Source of the DNA: Natrialba taiwanensis DSM 12281
Lineage (GTDB): Archaea > Halobacteriota > Halobacteria > Halobacteriales > Natrialbaceae
Assembly: GCF_000337595.1 (NCBI RefSeq)
Contig: NZ_AOIL01000013.1
Location: 1 to 64,000 of the forward strand
Reading direction: 5' to 3'
DNA length: 64,000 nucleotides
Part shown: in pieces, positions 16,055 through 24,773 of the stretch
Position numbering within the stretch: position 1 is the stretch's first letter
Layout of the letters: each line of letters starts with the position of its first letter
Notes under the pieces: generated by a model
Database searches by the model: none
What the model saw: only the letters and a program-made list of their open reading frames with translations
Told to the model about the DNA's origin: nothing
Made by a program: the position numbers and the translations under genes

Positions 16055-16209
16055 GTATAGGGCCAACTGCAACGAGTTACGTGCCGATCCCGTAGTCGTC
16101 GGTCGGTCGGGGTGCAGTGACTTGCAGCGATTACTACAGTGGGTATCGGACGGCTGCGGTACGGTCTCGCGTACCAGCATTCGCCGCGCCTTGACCGTTT
16201 CGTAGCGTT

Positions 16210-16228
16210 TTTCCCGACTCTCGGGAAA
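16210..16228 (+). promoter_or_regulatory. Perfect hairpin just upstream of GGGP synthase start
   Basis: TTTCCCGA-ctc-TCGGGAAA forms an 8-bp perfect stem with a 3-base loop, ending 9 bases before the ATG at 16238. If it is transcribed it would sit over the ribosome-binding region. If the message is leaderless it may instead be a DNA operator. It follows the threonine synthase gene by about 155 bases, so a terminator role is less likely. Confidence 0.4.
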
Positions 16229-16237
16229 CGGGGCGGT

Positions 16238-16945
16238 ATGACTACTGCTCCACCCTGGGACGAGTGGAACCACATTCTCAAGATCGATCCCGATAAGGAC
16301 CTCCCCGAGGGTGTTACCTACGGCGATCTCTGTGCGACCGGCACCGATGCGATCGAAGTCGGCGGCACGATGGGTATCACCGAGGAGAACATGGAGGCCG
16401 TCGTCGAGGCCTGTGCCGAACACGACGTGCCGCTCTATCAAGAGCCGTCGAGTCCCGATGTGGTCATCGACAACCGGGCGCTCGAAGGCTACCTCATCCC
16501 GACCGTCTTCAATGCCGGGTCGCCGTTCTGGATCACCGGTGCACACAAGGAGTGGGTTCGCCTCGACAATGGCCTCGACTGGGACCGGACGACAACCGAG
16601 GCGTACATCGTGATGAACCCCGAGGCTGACGTGGCCACCTACACCGAGGCTGACTGCGATCTCTCGGCCGAGGACGTCGGCGCGTACGCCGAGATCGCGG
16701 AACGGATGTTCGGCCAGGAAATCGTCTACATCGAGTATTCCGGGATGCTCGGCGACGAGGCTGTCGTTGAAGCCGCAGGGGATGCAGTCGACGACGCGAC
16801 ACTGTTCTACGGCGGCGGCATCCACGACTACGAGTCGGCCCACTCGATGACCCAGTACGCGGACGTGATCGTCGTCGGCGACCTCGCTCACGACGAGGGC
16901 GTCGAGGCAGTTCGCGAGACGGTGGAAGCGGCGTCCAACGCCTAG
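16238..16945 (+). CDS. Phosphoglycerol geranylgeranyltransferase (GGGP synthase)
   Basis: This 235-residue TIM-barrel prenyltransferase makes the first ether bond of archaeal membrane lipids from sn-glycerol-1-phosphate and geranylgeranyl diphosphate. Signature segments are [35 protein letters not shown] and [13 protein letters not shown], with the final phosphate loop near ADVIVVGDL. The starting [12 protein letters not shown] is the conserved N-terminus of the haloarchaeal group. It is essential for lipid synthesis and appears monocistronic. Confidence 0.95.
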   Translation: MTTAPPWDEWNHILKIDPDKDLPEGVTYGDLCATGTDAIEVGGTMGITEENMEAVVEACAEHDVPLYQEPSSPDVVIDNRALEGYLIPTVFNAGSPFWITGAHKEWVRLDNGLDWDRTTTEAYIVMNPEADVATYTEADCDLSAEDVGAYAEIAERMFGQEIVYIEYSGMLGDEAVVEAAGDAVDDATLFYGGGIHDYESAHSMTQYADVIVVGDLAHDEGVEAVRETVEAASNA

Positions 16946-17122
16946 TCCGAACAGTAGATGTAGATAGTAGTACGATTGCTGTATCTAGAGATAGTTATGA
17001 AACCCGTGGTCAGTATGGGATAACGAGATACCGTGCGTGCATGGTTACTGATGAGATATATCTGCAGGCGACCAGGTAGTCAATACAACGGTTTCACCAG
17101 GTGGGGTAGTTTCACTAGATAG

Positions 17123-17130
17123 CTATATTA
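17123..17130 (+). promoter_or_regulatory. TATA box of DUF1326-DUF2182 unit
   Basis: CTATATTA lies about 38 bases before the ATG at 17165, in an AT-rich stretch. Transcription would begin near 17150, leaving a leader of roughly 12-15 bases. The 219-base region between GGGP synthase and this box holds no gene. Confidence 0.5.
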
Positions 17131-17164
17131 TGGTGCTTGCTGGCGTACCACATGGTGTTCATCA

Positions 17165-17776
17165 ATGGCACAAGAATGGACCATCAAGGGAGACTACGTT
17201 GAAGCCTGCAACTGCGATGTTGCATGCCAGTGTATATGGATGGAACCGCCAGATGATGACGTCTGTACCGTCTCACTGGCGTGGCATATCGAGGAGGGAA
17301 ACTACGGCGATGTTGACCTGAGTGGAGTAGATGTCGGCATGCTCATTTCGACCGATGAGGGGGTCATGTTCGCCCCCGAGACGGAGTGGGACATCGTGTT
17401 ATTCGTCGACGAGGGAGCCAACGACGACCAGCGAGAGGCCCTCGAGGACATCTACTCCGGCCGCGCCGGTGGCATCTGGGCACCTGTCGCTGACACGCAC
17501 GTCCGATCCGCCGACGTTACAACCGTTCCGATCAGCTTCTCGCGGGACGGGGCGGACTTCTCCGTCGAGATCGGAGATGCCATCGAAATGGATGCGAGCG
17601 GTGCGGTCGGATTCAACGAGGAGGTCGGTACGATCTCGCCCCACCCACTGACGAAGAGTACGGAGGTACAGACCGGGAAGTCAACCACGGCCACCGTCTC
17701 GTACAATGACCAGTTCACGTGGGACGTCTCCGGAAACAACGCCTACCTCGGCGACTTCGAATTGGCGAACTCCTGA
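17165..17776 (+). CDS. DUF1326 domain protein, cysteine-rich N-terminus
   Basis: This 203-residue soluble protein of the DUF1326 (COG5588) type begins MAQEWTIKGDYVEACNCDVA. Four cysteines (Cys15, Cys17, Cys21, Cys23) cluster in CNCDVACQC, well suited to binding a soft metal such as copper or zinc. The rest is mainly beta-structure (VDVGMLISTDEGVMF, DIVLFVDEGANDDQREALED), with THVRSADVTTVPISF typical of the family. It lies 32 bases upstream of a DUF2182 membrane protein, its usual partner. Function is unknown; metal handling is inferred from cysteines and the partner's reputation. Confidence 0.85.
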   Translation: MAQEWTIKGDYVEACNCDVACQCIWMEPPDDDVCTVSLAWHIEEGNYGDVDLSGVDVGMLISTDEGVMFAPETEWDIVLFVDEGANDDQREALEDIYSGRAGGIWAPVADTHVRSADVTTVPISFSRDGADFSVEIGDAIEMDASGAVGFNEEVGTISPHPLTKSTEVQTGKSTTATVSYNDQFTWDVSGNNAYLGDFELANS

Positions 17777-17808
17777 GGGCGGTAGGACAGCGATATAGTC
17801 CATCAATT

Positions 17809-18606
17809 ATGGGGACACATGACTCATTCCGGGATCGAATTACCCACCGGCGCATCCCGATTGTCGCGCTCGTTACCTACGTAATCGCGCTGCTCGCGTG
17901 GGCAGCAGTTATCGGTCGCTGGCTCTCGATGCCTGGCGGACAGATGGGTATGCAAATACACATGTCCGACCCGGGAGCACCGGAGGCGATGGCGCTCTCG
18001 AACGGGTTGACCGGTATCAGCCTGTACCTGCTCATGTGGGGGGTGATGATGATCGCCATGATGTATCCGTCGTCGGTCCCGCTCTTCCGGCTATACGCCG
18101 AGACACTTGAGGGGACGACGGCCGCGGGTAAAGCAACACGAATTGGGGCATTTATCGGGACGTACGCACTAGTTTGGATGTTCACAGGAGTTGTCCCGCT
18201 TGTGGTCAATGCGCTGGTGCCGATTGTCAGCCTCGCGAACGCCCACGGCGGGCTCCTGATGGGGGGGTCGTTGCTACTTTTATCGGGGTACCAGCTTTCA
18301 CCATACAAATACCGGTGTCTGCGGTATTGTCGGTCACCGATCGGATTCCTCCTGGGCCATCACCGGCCGGGGGTGCGTGGTGCCGTCCGGATGAGCTGGC
18401 AATTCAGCGTCTTCTGTGTTGGGTGTTGCTGGGCGCTGTTCGCGTTCATGGTAATCGTGGGCTCGATGAATATCGTCTGGATGGCGCTCATTGCGGTTGT
18501 GCTCTCGCTCGAACGGACGGTTGCGTGGGGTGAGCGACTGGCACGTGGGGTCGGTATTCTTGCTGGTATTGGCGGCAGTGTCGTGATCGTGATCTCACTG
18601 GTCTAG
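17809..18606 (+). CDS. DUF2182 predicted metal-binding integral membrane protein
   Basis: This 265-residue polytopic membrane protein of the DUF2182 (COG5486) family has an N-terminal helix, a periplasmic loop containing MPGGQMGMQIHM, and about five further helices. The diagnostic MMIAMMYPSSVPLF is present. Possible metal ligands include a Met/His-rich loop (residues about 43-57), CLRYC, HH in LLGHHRPGVRG, and CVGCCW in a membrane helix. It is co-directional with DUF1326 (32 bases apart), so they likely act together. The family is sometimes described as a copper chaperone or transporter, but I treat the function as unproven. Confidence 0.85.
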   Translation: MGTHDSFRDRITHRRIPIVALVTYVIALLAWAAVIGRWLSMPGGQMGMQIHMSDPGAPEAMALSNGLTGISLYLLMWGVMMIAMMYPSSVPLFRLYAETLEGTTAAGKATRIGAFIGTYALVWMFTGVVPLVVNALVPIVSLANAHGGLLMGGSLLLLSGYQLSPYKYRCLRYCRSPIGFLLGHHRPGVRGAVRMSWQFSVFCVGCCWALFAFMVIVGSMNIVWMALIAVVLSLERTVAWGERLARGVGILAGIGGSVVIVISLV

Positions 18607-18730
18607 GACAGCCTTTCATCTGATAAGCATGCACACGCAGTTACCGAACCAGGCGCTTCAGTTTCGGACTCTATTCTGAATAACGAAACCGTATTACCAA
18701 CTACTGCTAATCGGTCCTCGGTTTCTTCAC

Positions 18731-19594
18731 TTACGCTGACTCCTGTGTAGACCCCGACAACTCAACCAGTTCCTGCAGCCGTGGCAACGCCGTCGTCACG
18801 TCCTCCTGCAAACAGCTGTCCGCCACGCTGTCGACCGGCGTCGACTCGAGATTGACGATCCCCACCGTCGCCTCGTTCGAAGCCGCGGTCCGCGGCAGCG
18901 ACGCCGCCGGTTCGACGACCAGCGAGGAGCCGATGGCCAGAAACACGTCGCTCTCGCGGGCGAGCGAGCGCGCCCGCTGGAGGACCGTCTCCGGCAGTCG
19001 TTCGCCGAAAAGCACCACGTCCGGCTTGTAGGTGCCGCCACAGCCGCACGTCGGCGGGAGTTCACCGTCTTCGGCCCGCTCGACGATCGGCTCCATCGGC
19101 TCCCGACGCCCGCAATCGGAACACCGAACTCGCCGCGCGTTGCCGTGGAGTTCGAGGATCGTCTCGCGCGCGCTGAACTCGGCGGCCTCTTCGACGCTCT
19201 CACGGCCGTCGCTGCTGTCGTCGCCGTCGCTGTCGTTTCCCCTAGCGGCGGTCGCTGCTTTCGCGTGTAACCCATCGGTATTCTGCGTGAGGATCGCCTC
19301 GAGATGCCCGTCGCGGTTCAGTTCGGCGAGGGCGTCGTGGGCCGCGTTCGGCTCGTACTCCGCGTCGAACATCGTCCGGTGGAGTTCGACGCGATCCGCC
19401 CAGAACCCGGCAGGGTCGCGCTGGAACCGATCGTAGGTGAACTGCCCTTCGTCGAACGCCTCCCAGACGCCGTCGTCGCCGCGGAAGGTTGGCACGCCCG
19501 AAGGCGCGGAGATCCCCGCACCGGTGAACGCGACCGCGGTCTCTGCGGTTCGAAGGTCGGCTGCGAGCCGCTCGAGTTCAGCCATCCCAGACAT
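18731..19594 (-). CDS. Sir2-family NAD-dependent protein deacylase (sirtuin)
   Basis: This 287-residue sirtuin removes acyl groups from lysines using NAD+. Motifs are GAGISAPSGVPTFRG at residues 25-39, TQNTDGLH at 103-110 and the catalytic His150 in ELHG. The zinc site is Cys158, Cys161, Cys183 and Cys185, followed by PDVVLFGE and the IGSSLVVEPAASLP nucleotide loop. An acidic, Ser/Asp/Glu-rich insertion of about 30 residues (114-143) separates DGLH from the catalytic strand, where most sirtuins have a short turn. ATG 19594 is used; the internal ATG at 19585 is also possible. Confidence 0.93.
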   Translation of the reverse strand: MSGMAELERLAADLRTAETAVAFTGAGISAPSGVPTFRGDDGVWEAFDEGQFTYDRFQRDPAGFWADRVELHRTMFDAEYEPNAAHDALAELNRDGHLEAILTQNTDGLHAKAATAARGNDSDGDDSSDGRESVEEAAEFSARETILELHGNARRVRCSDCGRREPMEPIVERAEDGELPPTCGCGGTYKPDVVLFGERLPETVLQRARSLARESDVFLAIGSSLVVEPAASLPRTAASNEATVGIVNLESTPVDSVADSCLQEDVTTALPRLQELVELSGSTQESA

Positions 19595-19663
19595 ACTGGG
19601 GCGGTTGGGTTCGAACGGCAAAAACGGGATCGGAGTGGGCTGACTGAACGTGACGGATGGGGC

Positions 19664-20368
19664 TTACTGTCGTCTCGGTCGGGCGTACGCAGCAGCTAAC
19701 TTCGATTCGATCCGCTGGATGTGTTCGCCGACGGTCCCCGCGGCGAGGTCGAGTTCGTCGGCGAGGTCGCGTTGTGTCGTCTGTCGGGGGACCTCGTAGT
19801 AGCCCTCGCTCCACGCCAGTTCGAAGAGTTCTCGCTGGCGGTCGGTGAGTACGGGTGATCCACCGGGTGCCCCGCGTGATCGGGTGTCGTGATCCGGGTT
19901 CGGGTCGTAGTCACCGAGCCGCCGGACATCGAGGACGACGCCGTCGGGGAGATCCGCGGCCGCGCGCTGGATCGCCCGATCCGTGCCGATGATCGTGAGT
20001 TCGAGGGCGCGCCCATCCCCCGAATCGACAACGGACAGCGGCCAGTCGACGACGAGTTCGTGAGTCTGCAGGATCGACAGGAGGTCGCCGACGGGGCCGA
20101 CGGTCCGGCGCTGGACGTAGGCGACGCCGCGCGTGCCGTCGCCGGCGATGTCGAACTCGAGGGCGTCCGGTGTCGCCTCGAGCAGCGTTCGGGCGCGCTC
20201 GAGGTCGCCCCGGAGTTCGAGCAGTTCGACGTATCGGTCGTCGTCTTCGGAGACGGGATTGAGGTACCGAATGGCCTCGATCGAGATGGCCTCGCTGCGA
20301 CCGAAGGGTCCGTCATTGGGGTTGGGACAGCCGTCGTTCCAGGAGAGCGTGACCGTCGCGTATCTCAT
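19664..20368 (-). CDS. HTH_10 (bacterio-opsin-activator type) transcription regulator
   Basis: This 234-residue haloarchaeal regulator has an N-terminal sensor-like domain of about 165 residues and a C-terminal HTH_10 domain. The latter reads LTDRQRELFELAWSEGYYEV, then PRQTTQRDLADELDLAAGTVGEHIQRIESK. This class typically senses small molecules or redox state and regulates an adjacent gene. A strong Shine-Dalgarno GGAGG (complement of 20377-20381) lies about 8 bases before the ATG. It is divergent from the cytochrome P450 gene, which it probably controls. Confidence 0.92.
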   Translation of the reverse strand: MRYATVTLSWNDGCPNPNDGPFGRSEAISIEAIRYLNPVSEDDDRYVELLELRGDLERARTLLEATPDALEFDIAGDGTRGVAYVQRRTVGPVGDLLSILQTHELVVDWPLSVVDSGDGRALELTIIGTDRAIQRAAADLPDGVVLDVRRLGDYDPNPDHDTRSRGAPGGSPVLTDRQRELFELAWSEGYYEVPRQTTQRDLADELDLAAGTVGEHIQRIESKLAAAYARPRRQ

Positions 20369-20533
20369 GGGCAGTTCCTCCGAGATGATCGGATGCCGGC
20401 TTCAAAGACGGATTCTAAGACGGCTTCCGAGATGGGAGCGTATCGGATGCGGTCGGTTCCTGTCGCTCGGATATCGCGTCGAATCGTGCTCGTCCGTCGG
20501 TGGACAGGCATACGTGGCTCATCGCGGCCCGCC

Positions 20534-20557
20534 CATAAGTACACCGAGCATGCTCGG
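20534..20557 (+). promoter_or_regulatory. P450 promoter with perfect 14-bp palindrome
   Basis: A TATA-like CATAAGT (20534-20540) is followed immediately by the perfect palindrome CCGAGCATGCTCGG (20544-20557), just before the predicted transcription start near 20563. That position suits a repressor site. The P450 ATG is at 20599, and the HTH_10 gene begins at 20368 on the other strand. Confidence 0.45.
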
Positions 20558-20598
20558 GCGCAGGCATAGGCGTATTGCGTTCGTTGTGTACGATACAG

Positions 20599-21945
20599 AT
20601 GAGTAGTGAATCATCCGCGGTCACGGACGAACATCCGCCAGGCCCTGACGGCCTCCCGATTGTCGGCAATCAGGTCGCGTTTCTCCGCCATCCCTACGAG
20701 TTCATGACGGAGACGGCCCGCGAGTACGGGGATATCGCCTATTGGGAGGACCCGACCGGCCCCGTCTATCAACTCAACCACCCCGACTATATCGAGCAGG
20801 TGCTCGTGCAGAACAACCAGCACTACGTCAAGGGCGACCGGTTCCAGAACGTGTTGGGGCCGGCGACGGGCAACGGGATTTTGAACAGCGAAGGAGCGGT
20901 CTGGCGTCGCAATCGCCACCTCATCCAGCCCGCGTTCAGGCCCGATCGCATCGAAGAGTACGCCTCGATGATGACCGAGTTCACCGAGGAGAAACTAGAG
21001 ACGTGGGACGAGGGCGAGACCCGCCCGTTCCACGAGGACATGATGGAGGTCACGCTGAAGATCGTCGCCCGGGCCCTGTTCGGCGTCGATATCGACGACG
21101 ATGTCGAGACCGTCGGCTCGGCGCTCGACGAGTTCATGCTGGCGACTGAGAGTCTCTCGCACATGATGCTCCCGCCGCAGGTGCCGACCCCCTCGCGCCG
21201 GCGCATTCAGCGCGCACGGGAGTCTCTCGACGCCGTCGTCTATCGGATGATCGAGGAGCGGCGGGCGAACCCGACCGACCGGGACGTGATCTCGAAGTTA
21301 CTCGAGGTGACCGACGAGGACGGGACCAAACTCTCGGACGAGCAGATCCGCGACGAGGTCGTGACGCTGCTGCTCGCCGGTCACGAGACGACGGCGCTCT
21401 CGCTGACGTTTACGGCGTACCTCCTCGCGACGAACCCGGCGGCCGAGGAGCGCCTCGTCGACGAACTCGACGACGTGCTCGGCGGCGAGACGCCGACGAT
21501 GGCGGATCTGGACGACCTCACGTACACGGAGCAGGTCGTCGAGGAATCGATGCGGCTGTACCCGCCGGTGCCGGGCATCGTCCGCGAACCGGCCAAACCG
21601 GACATCATCGGTGGCTACGAGATTGAACCCGGCGCAACGGTCCGCATGCACCAGTGGGTGGTCCACCGCGACCCGCGGTGGTACGACGATCCGCTCGCCT
21701 TCCGGCCGGCGCGCTGGACCGACGATCTGAAGCAGTCACTCCCTAAACTCGCGTACTTCCCGTTCGCGGCCGGCCCCCGCCGGTGTATCGGCGATCGCTT
21801 CGCGATGCTCGAAGCCCGACTGCTGCTCGCGACGATCTACCAGGACTACCACCTCGAACTCGTTCCGGGCACTGAACTCGATCTGATGGCGACGATCACC
21901 GCGCGCCCGAAGGACGAAATTCCGATGACGGTCCGCGAACGGTAA
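20599..21945 (+). CDS. Cytochrome P450
   Basis: This 448-residue soluble P450 has the I-helix LLAGHETTALSL, the K-helix ExxR in VVEESMRLYPPVPG, the PERF-like FRPARW region, and heme loop FPFAAGPRRCIG with axial Cys396. It lacks a membrane anchor and resembles the haloarchaeal CYP group related to bacterial CYP102-like heme domains, but without a fused reductase. The substrate is unknown. Redox partners (ferredoxin and reductase) are not encoded nearby. The divergent HTH_10 regulator and palindromic promoter suggest inducible expression. Confidence 0.95.
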   Translation: MSSESSAVTDEHPPGPDGLPIVGNQVAFLRHPYEFMTETAREYGDIAYWEDPTGPVYQLNHPDYIEQVLVQNNQHYVKGDRFQNVLGPATGNGILNSEGAVWRRNRHLIQPAFRPDRIEEYASMMTEFTEEKLETWDEGETRPFHEDMMEVTLKIVARALFGVDIDDDVETVGSALDEFMLATESLSHMMLPPQVPTPSRRRIQRARESLDAVVYRMIEERRANPTDRDVISKLLEVTDEDGTKLSDEQIRDEVVTLLLAGHETTALSLTFTAYLLATNPAAEERLVDELDDVLGGETPTMADLDDLTYTEQVVEESMRLYPPVPGIVREPAKPDIIGGYEIEPGATVRMHQWVVHRDPRWYDDPLAFRPARWTDDLKQSLPKLAYFPFAAGPRRCIGDRFAMLEARLLLATIYQDYHLELVPGTELDLMATITARPKDEIPMTVRER

Positions 21946-22064
21946 CTGCGGGAGCGTGAACCGTCAGCGAGATCGGGGGTGCGACCTATCGCCACCGAAC
22001 GCCACACGCCGAACGGCGGGTCGGAACGATTGCGCTTAAGTTGCGGCGACGGGAACCGGGTGGT

Positions 22065-23369
22065 ATGCAGGACAGAACCTACACTGCCGACGCCGAGCCG
22101 GGCGACGACGCCACGGTCGCCGGCTGGGTGCACGAGATCCGTGACCTCGGCGGAATCGCCTTCCTGATTCTCCGAGACGCCACCGGAAAGATCCAGATCA
22201 AGTTCGAGAAAGACGAGATGGACGACGACCTCGTCGAAACCGGGCTGGGCGTCTCCCGCGAGAGCGTCGTGAGCGTCTCCGGAGCCGTCGAGGAGGAACC
22301 GCGCGCCCCGACGGGCGTCGAAGTCGTTCCCGAATCGGTCGATGTCATCTCCGCCGCCGACCCCGAACTGCCGCTTGACCCCTCGGGCAAGGTCGACGCC
22401 GACCTCTCGACGCGGCTCGACAACCGCACGCTCGATCTGCGCAAGGACGAGGTCCAGGCCGTCTTCGAGATCCGGGCCGAGATCCTGCGCGCCGCTCGCG
22501 AGCGGTTCCGCGAGTTCCACTGCACCGAGATCAACACGCCGAAGATCGTCGCCACCGGGACCGAGGGCGGCACCGAACTCTTCCCGATCACCTACTTCGG
22601 TGAGGAAGCGTTCATGAACCAGTCGCCACAGCTGTTCAAGCAGCTGATCGCCGGCTCGAACATCGAGCGCGTCTTCGAGATCGGCCCGATCTTCCGCGCC
22701 GAAGAACACAACACGCCGCGGCACCTGAACGAGGCTACGTCGATCGACTTCGAGGGCGCGTTCTGCGACCAGAACGACGCCATGGACGTCGCTGAGGGCG
22801 TCGTCAAGGCTGCCTACGAGGCCGTTGCCGAGAACTGCGGCGACGAACTCGAGGCGCTCGGCCTCGCCGAGGACTTTTCGGTTCCGGAGGGCGACTTCCC
22901 CCGACTCAGCTACGAGGAAACCATCGAGCGCATCAACGCTACGGGCGAACTCGACGAACAACTCGTCTGGGGCGACGACCTGCCGACCGAGGGCGAGAAG
23001 GCCCTCGGCGACGACGTCGGCGGCCACTACTTCATCACCGACTGGCCGAGCGAGATCAAGCCGTTCTACATCATGGACCACGGCGACGACGAAGAACTCT
23101 CGACCGGCTTCGACCTGATGCACCCGCGCATGGAACTCGTCTCGGGCGGCCAGCGCGAGCACCGTCACGAGCACCTCATCGAAGGGTTCGAACAGCAGGG
23201 CCTCGATCCCGACCAGTTCGAGTACTACACGAAGATGTTCAAATACGGCATGCCGCCCCACGCCGGGTTCGGTCTGGGTGGCGAGCGCCTGATTATGACG
23301 GTTCTCGGACTCGATAACATCCGGGAAGCGGTACTCTTCCCGCGAGATCGGCAGCGTCTGTCACCGTAG
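22065..23369 (+). CDS. aspS: Aspartate--tRNA(Asp/Asn) ligase
   Basis: This 434-residue archaeal class IIb synthetase has an N-terminal OB anticodon domain ([21 protein letters not shown]). Class II motif 1 is near [14 protein letters not shown], motif 2 [19 protein letters not shown] and motif 3 [22 protein letters not shown]. Archaeal halophile enzymes of this type are often non-discriminating and also charge tRNA-Asn for amidation; that cannot be settled here. A TATA-like GCTTAAGTT at 22034-22042 lies about 27 bases before the ATG, predicting a leaderless message. Confidence 0.96.
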   Translation: MQDRTYTADAEPGDDATVAGWVHEIRDLGGIAFLILRDATGKIQIKFEKDEMDDDLVETGLGVSRESVVSVSGAVEEEPRAPTGVEVVPESVDVISAADPELPLDPSGKVDADLSTRLDNRTLDLRKDEVQAVFEIRAEILRAARERFREFHCTEINTPKIVATGTEGGTELFPITYFGEEAFMNQSPQLFKQLIAGSNIERVFEIGPIFRAEEHNTPRHLNEATSIDFEGAFCDQNDAMDVAEGVVKAAYEAVAENCGDELEALGLAEDFSVPEGDFPRLSYEETIERINATGELDEQLVWGDDLPTEGEKALGDDVGGHYFITDWPSEIKPFYIMDHGDDEELSTGFDLMHPRMELVSGGQREHRHEHLIEGFEQQGLDPDQFEYYTKMFKYGMPPHAGFGLGGERLIMTVLGLDNIREAVLFPRDRQRLSP

Positions 23370-23470
23370 GCGCGGCCCAATCGATCCGTAGCGGCACCCG
23401 TAACTGCTTGTGTGTCGCTGGTCGCGGTCAGTATCGACCGCAACCGACGACAGTGGCTAGTCTATAGCGA

Positions 23471-24391
23471 TCACCACCAACCGCCGTCGTCATCGTCGCT
23501 ATTGTCATCGTCGTCAGTACCGTCACAGCTCCCGCTCAAGATTGCATCGGCCAGATCGGACCCGACGGTCGAGTCGCCGAGGTACGCGAGGTGGCTGCCG
23601 ACGCTTGCGGTGACGTCGATATCCGTGTAGTTCGCGGCCGGCGTGCAGCCCGCGCCTTCGGTTCCGAGCGCCGTATCGCCGAAGCCGCCGTAGGCACCGC
23701 CGACCGTCGAGTCGTTCTCGGAGTGGTAGTTGCGGACCTCGCAGGCGTTGTCGAGGCCGTCGTTCCACGGCGAACCGCAAACCTCGGAGCCGTCGGCGGC
23801 GGCACCCAGCGGGGCGACCGTTTCGAGTTCGTAGCCAGCGCTGAGCTTGTCCGCCGTCCAGAGTACGCATCGCCCGCCGAGGGAGTGACCGACGAGACGG
23901 ATGTTCCCGCCGCCGTCGCCGTAGAACTCTTCGGCGAGTTCGGCGGCGACTTCGCCCACGTCTTCGGTGTCCGATTCTGCCCCGAAGTAGTTGGCCGTGC
24001 TTGCGGGCCACTCGAGGACGACGCTTTCGTCGGGCGAGAAGCCGCCAGATTGGATCGACTGGAGCACGTCGTCGGCCTGGCTTCGGGCGGTCGAATCGCC
24101 GAACCAGCCGTGGATGAAGACGAACAGCTCGTCCGCGACGGGGAGGCTGCCGTCGGCGCTCCAACCGAACAGTCCCTCGTCGATTTCGATGACGTCGATG
24201 TCCCAGGGCGCTGCCGTTGCTGTCGTCGTCGTTGCGGACAGTCCCGCCGCCCCCACAACCGTCGCGCCGGTCGCCGCGAGGAGCGATCGTCGTGTCGTCG
24301 CCGTCGATTCCGTTTCCGCCGTCGCCCGCCGATCGCGGGTCGCCGGTGTCGATGCGTCTCTGCTCGCACTGTGACTATTGTTTTCTGCCAT
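23471..24391 (-). CDS. Tat-exported alpha/beta-hydrolase (esterase/lipase-like)
   Basis: This 306-residue secreted hydrolase begins with a long polar head and a twin-arginine signal, TTRRSLLAATGATVVGAAGL, followed by an Ala-rich cleavage region. The mature domain has FIHGWFGDS (oxyanion region) and the nucleophile elbow GHSLGG. A plausible acid is Asp in SENDST, and the probable catalytic His is in VGSHLAYLGD. Several cysteines may form disulfides outside the cell. The extreme C-terminus is an acidic tail (DDDDNSDDDDGGWW). The exact substrate is unknown. A TATA box on the minus strand lies at 24451-24458. Confidence 0.85.
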   Translation of the reverse strand: MAENNSHSASRDASTPATRDRRATAETESTATTRRSLLAATGATVVGAAGLSATTTTATAAPWDIDVIEIDEGLFGWSADGSLPVADELFVFIHGWFGDSTARSQADDVLQSIQSGGFSPDESVVLEWPASTANYFGAESDTEDVGEVAAELAEEFYGDGGGNIRLVGHSLGGRCVLWTADKLSAGYELETVAPLGAAADGSEVCGSPWNDGLDNACEVRNYHSENDSTVGGAYGGFGDTALGTEGAGCTPAANYTDIDVTASVGSHLAYLGDSTVGSDLADAILSGSCDGTDDDDNSDDDDGGWW

Positions 24392-24773
24392 CTCGCAAGC
24401 AAACGATCGGCGTACGCGAGCAAAGATTCAATTCTTCACGAACGAACTCATTTATATCCGGGACGGAACGATCCGGTAACGAGTTCCGTCACCGCCGTTT
24501 CGTCCGTTCACTCGAGTCGTGTTTGGTTTGTCGCATTATGCTAGCAGGGCACCGTCTAGTTCAGCCTCTCCTTGGCTGGTATTCGGCTATTGGGCGCTTG
24601 AGTCGGCCGATCGTGGTTGTAGTGATACCTTCCCCGACCGCTGAGAGTTCCTATCACGCCAAAAACAGCCGCGACAGCGATTTCGAAGTCGACTGGCTAT
24701 CGCGCTCGGATATCGGCCCGGAGGACGCCGAGTGTACACTGGGAACCCGGGGTTTCCGACACGGACGTCCGTC
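24392..24773. other. Intergenic region with promoter of Tat hydrolase, no intact gene
   Basis: On the minus strand GATATAAA (24451-24458) is a good TATA box for the hydrolase gene, giving a leader of about 35 bases. The remaining 300 bases show only short frames interrupted by stops. One minus-strand stretch (about 24620-24680) encodes a hydrophobic DFEIAVAAVFGVIGT-like segment behind a stop, which may be a decayed membrane gene. That reading is tentative. Confidence 0.4.

Noticed and set aside
17719-17808. N-terminal extension of the DUF2182 protein by 30 residues
   Set aside because: It would overlap the DUF1326 gene and adds a basic segment with no family counterpart; ATG 17809 gives the normal N-terminus.
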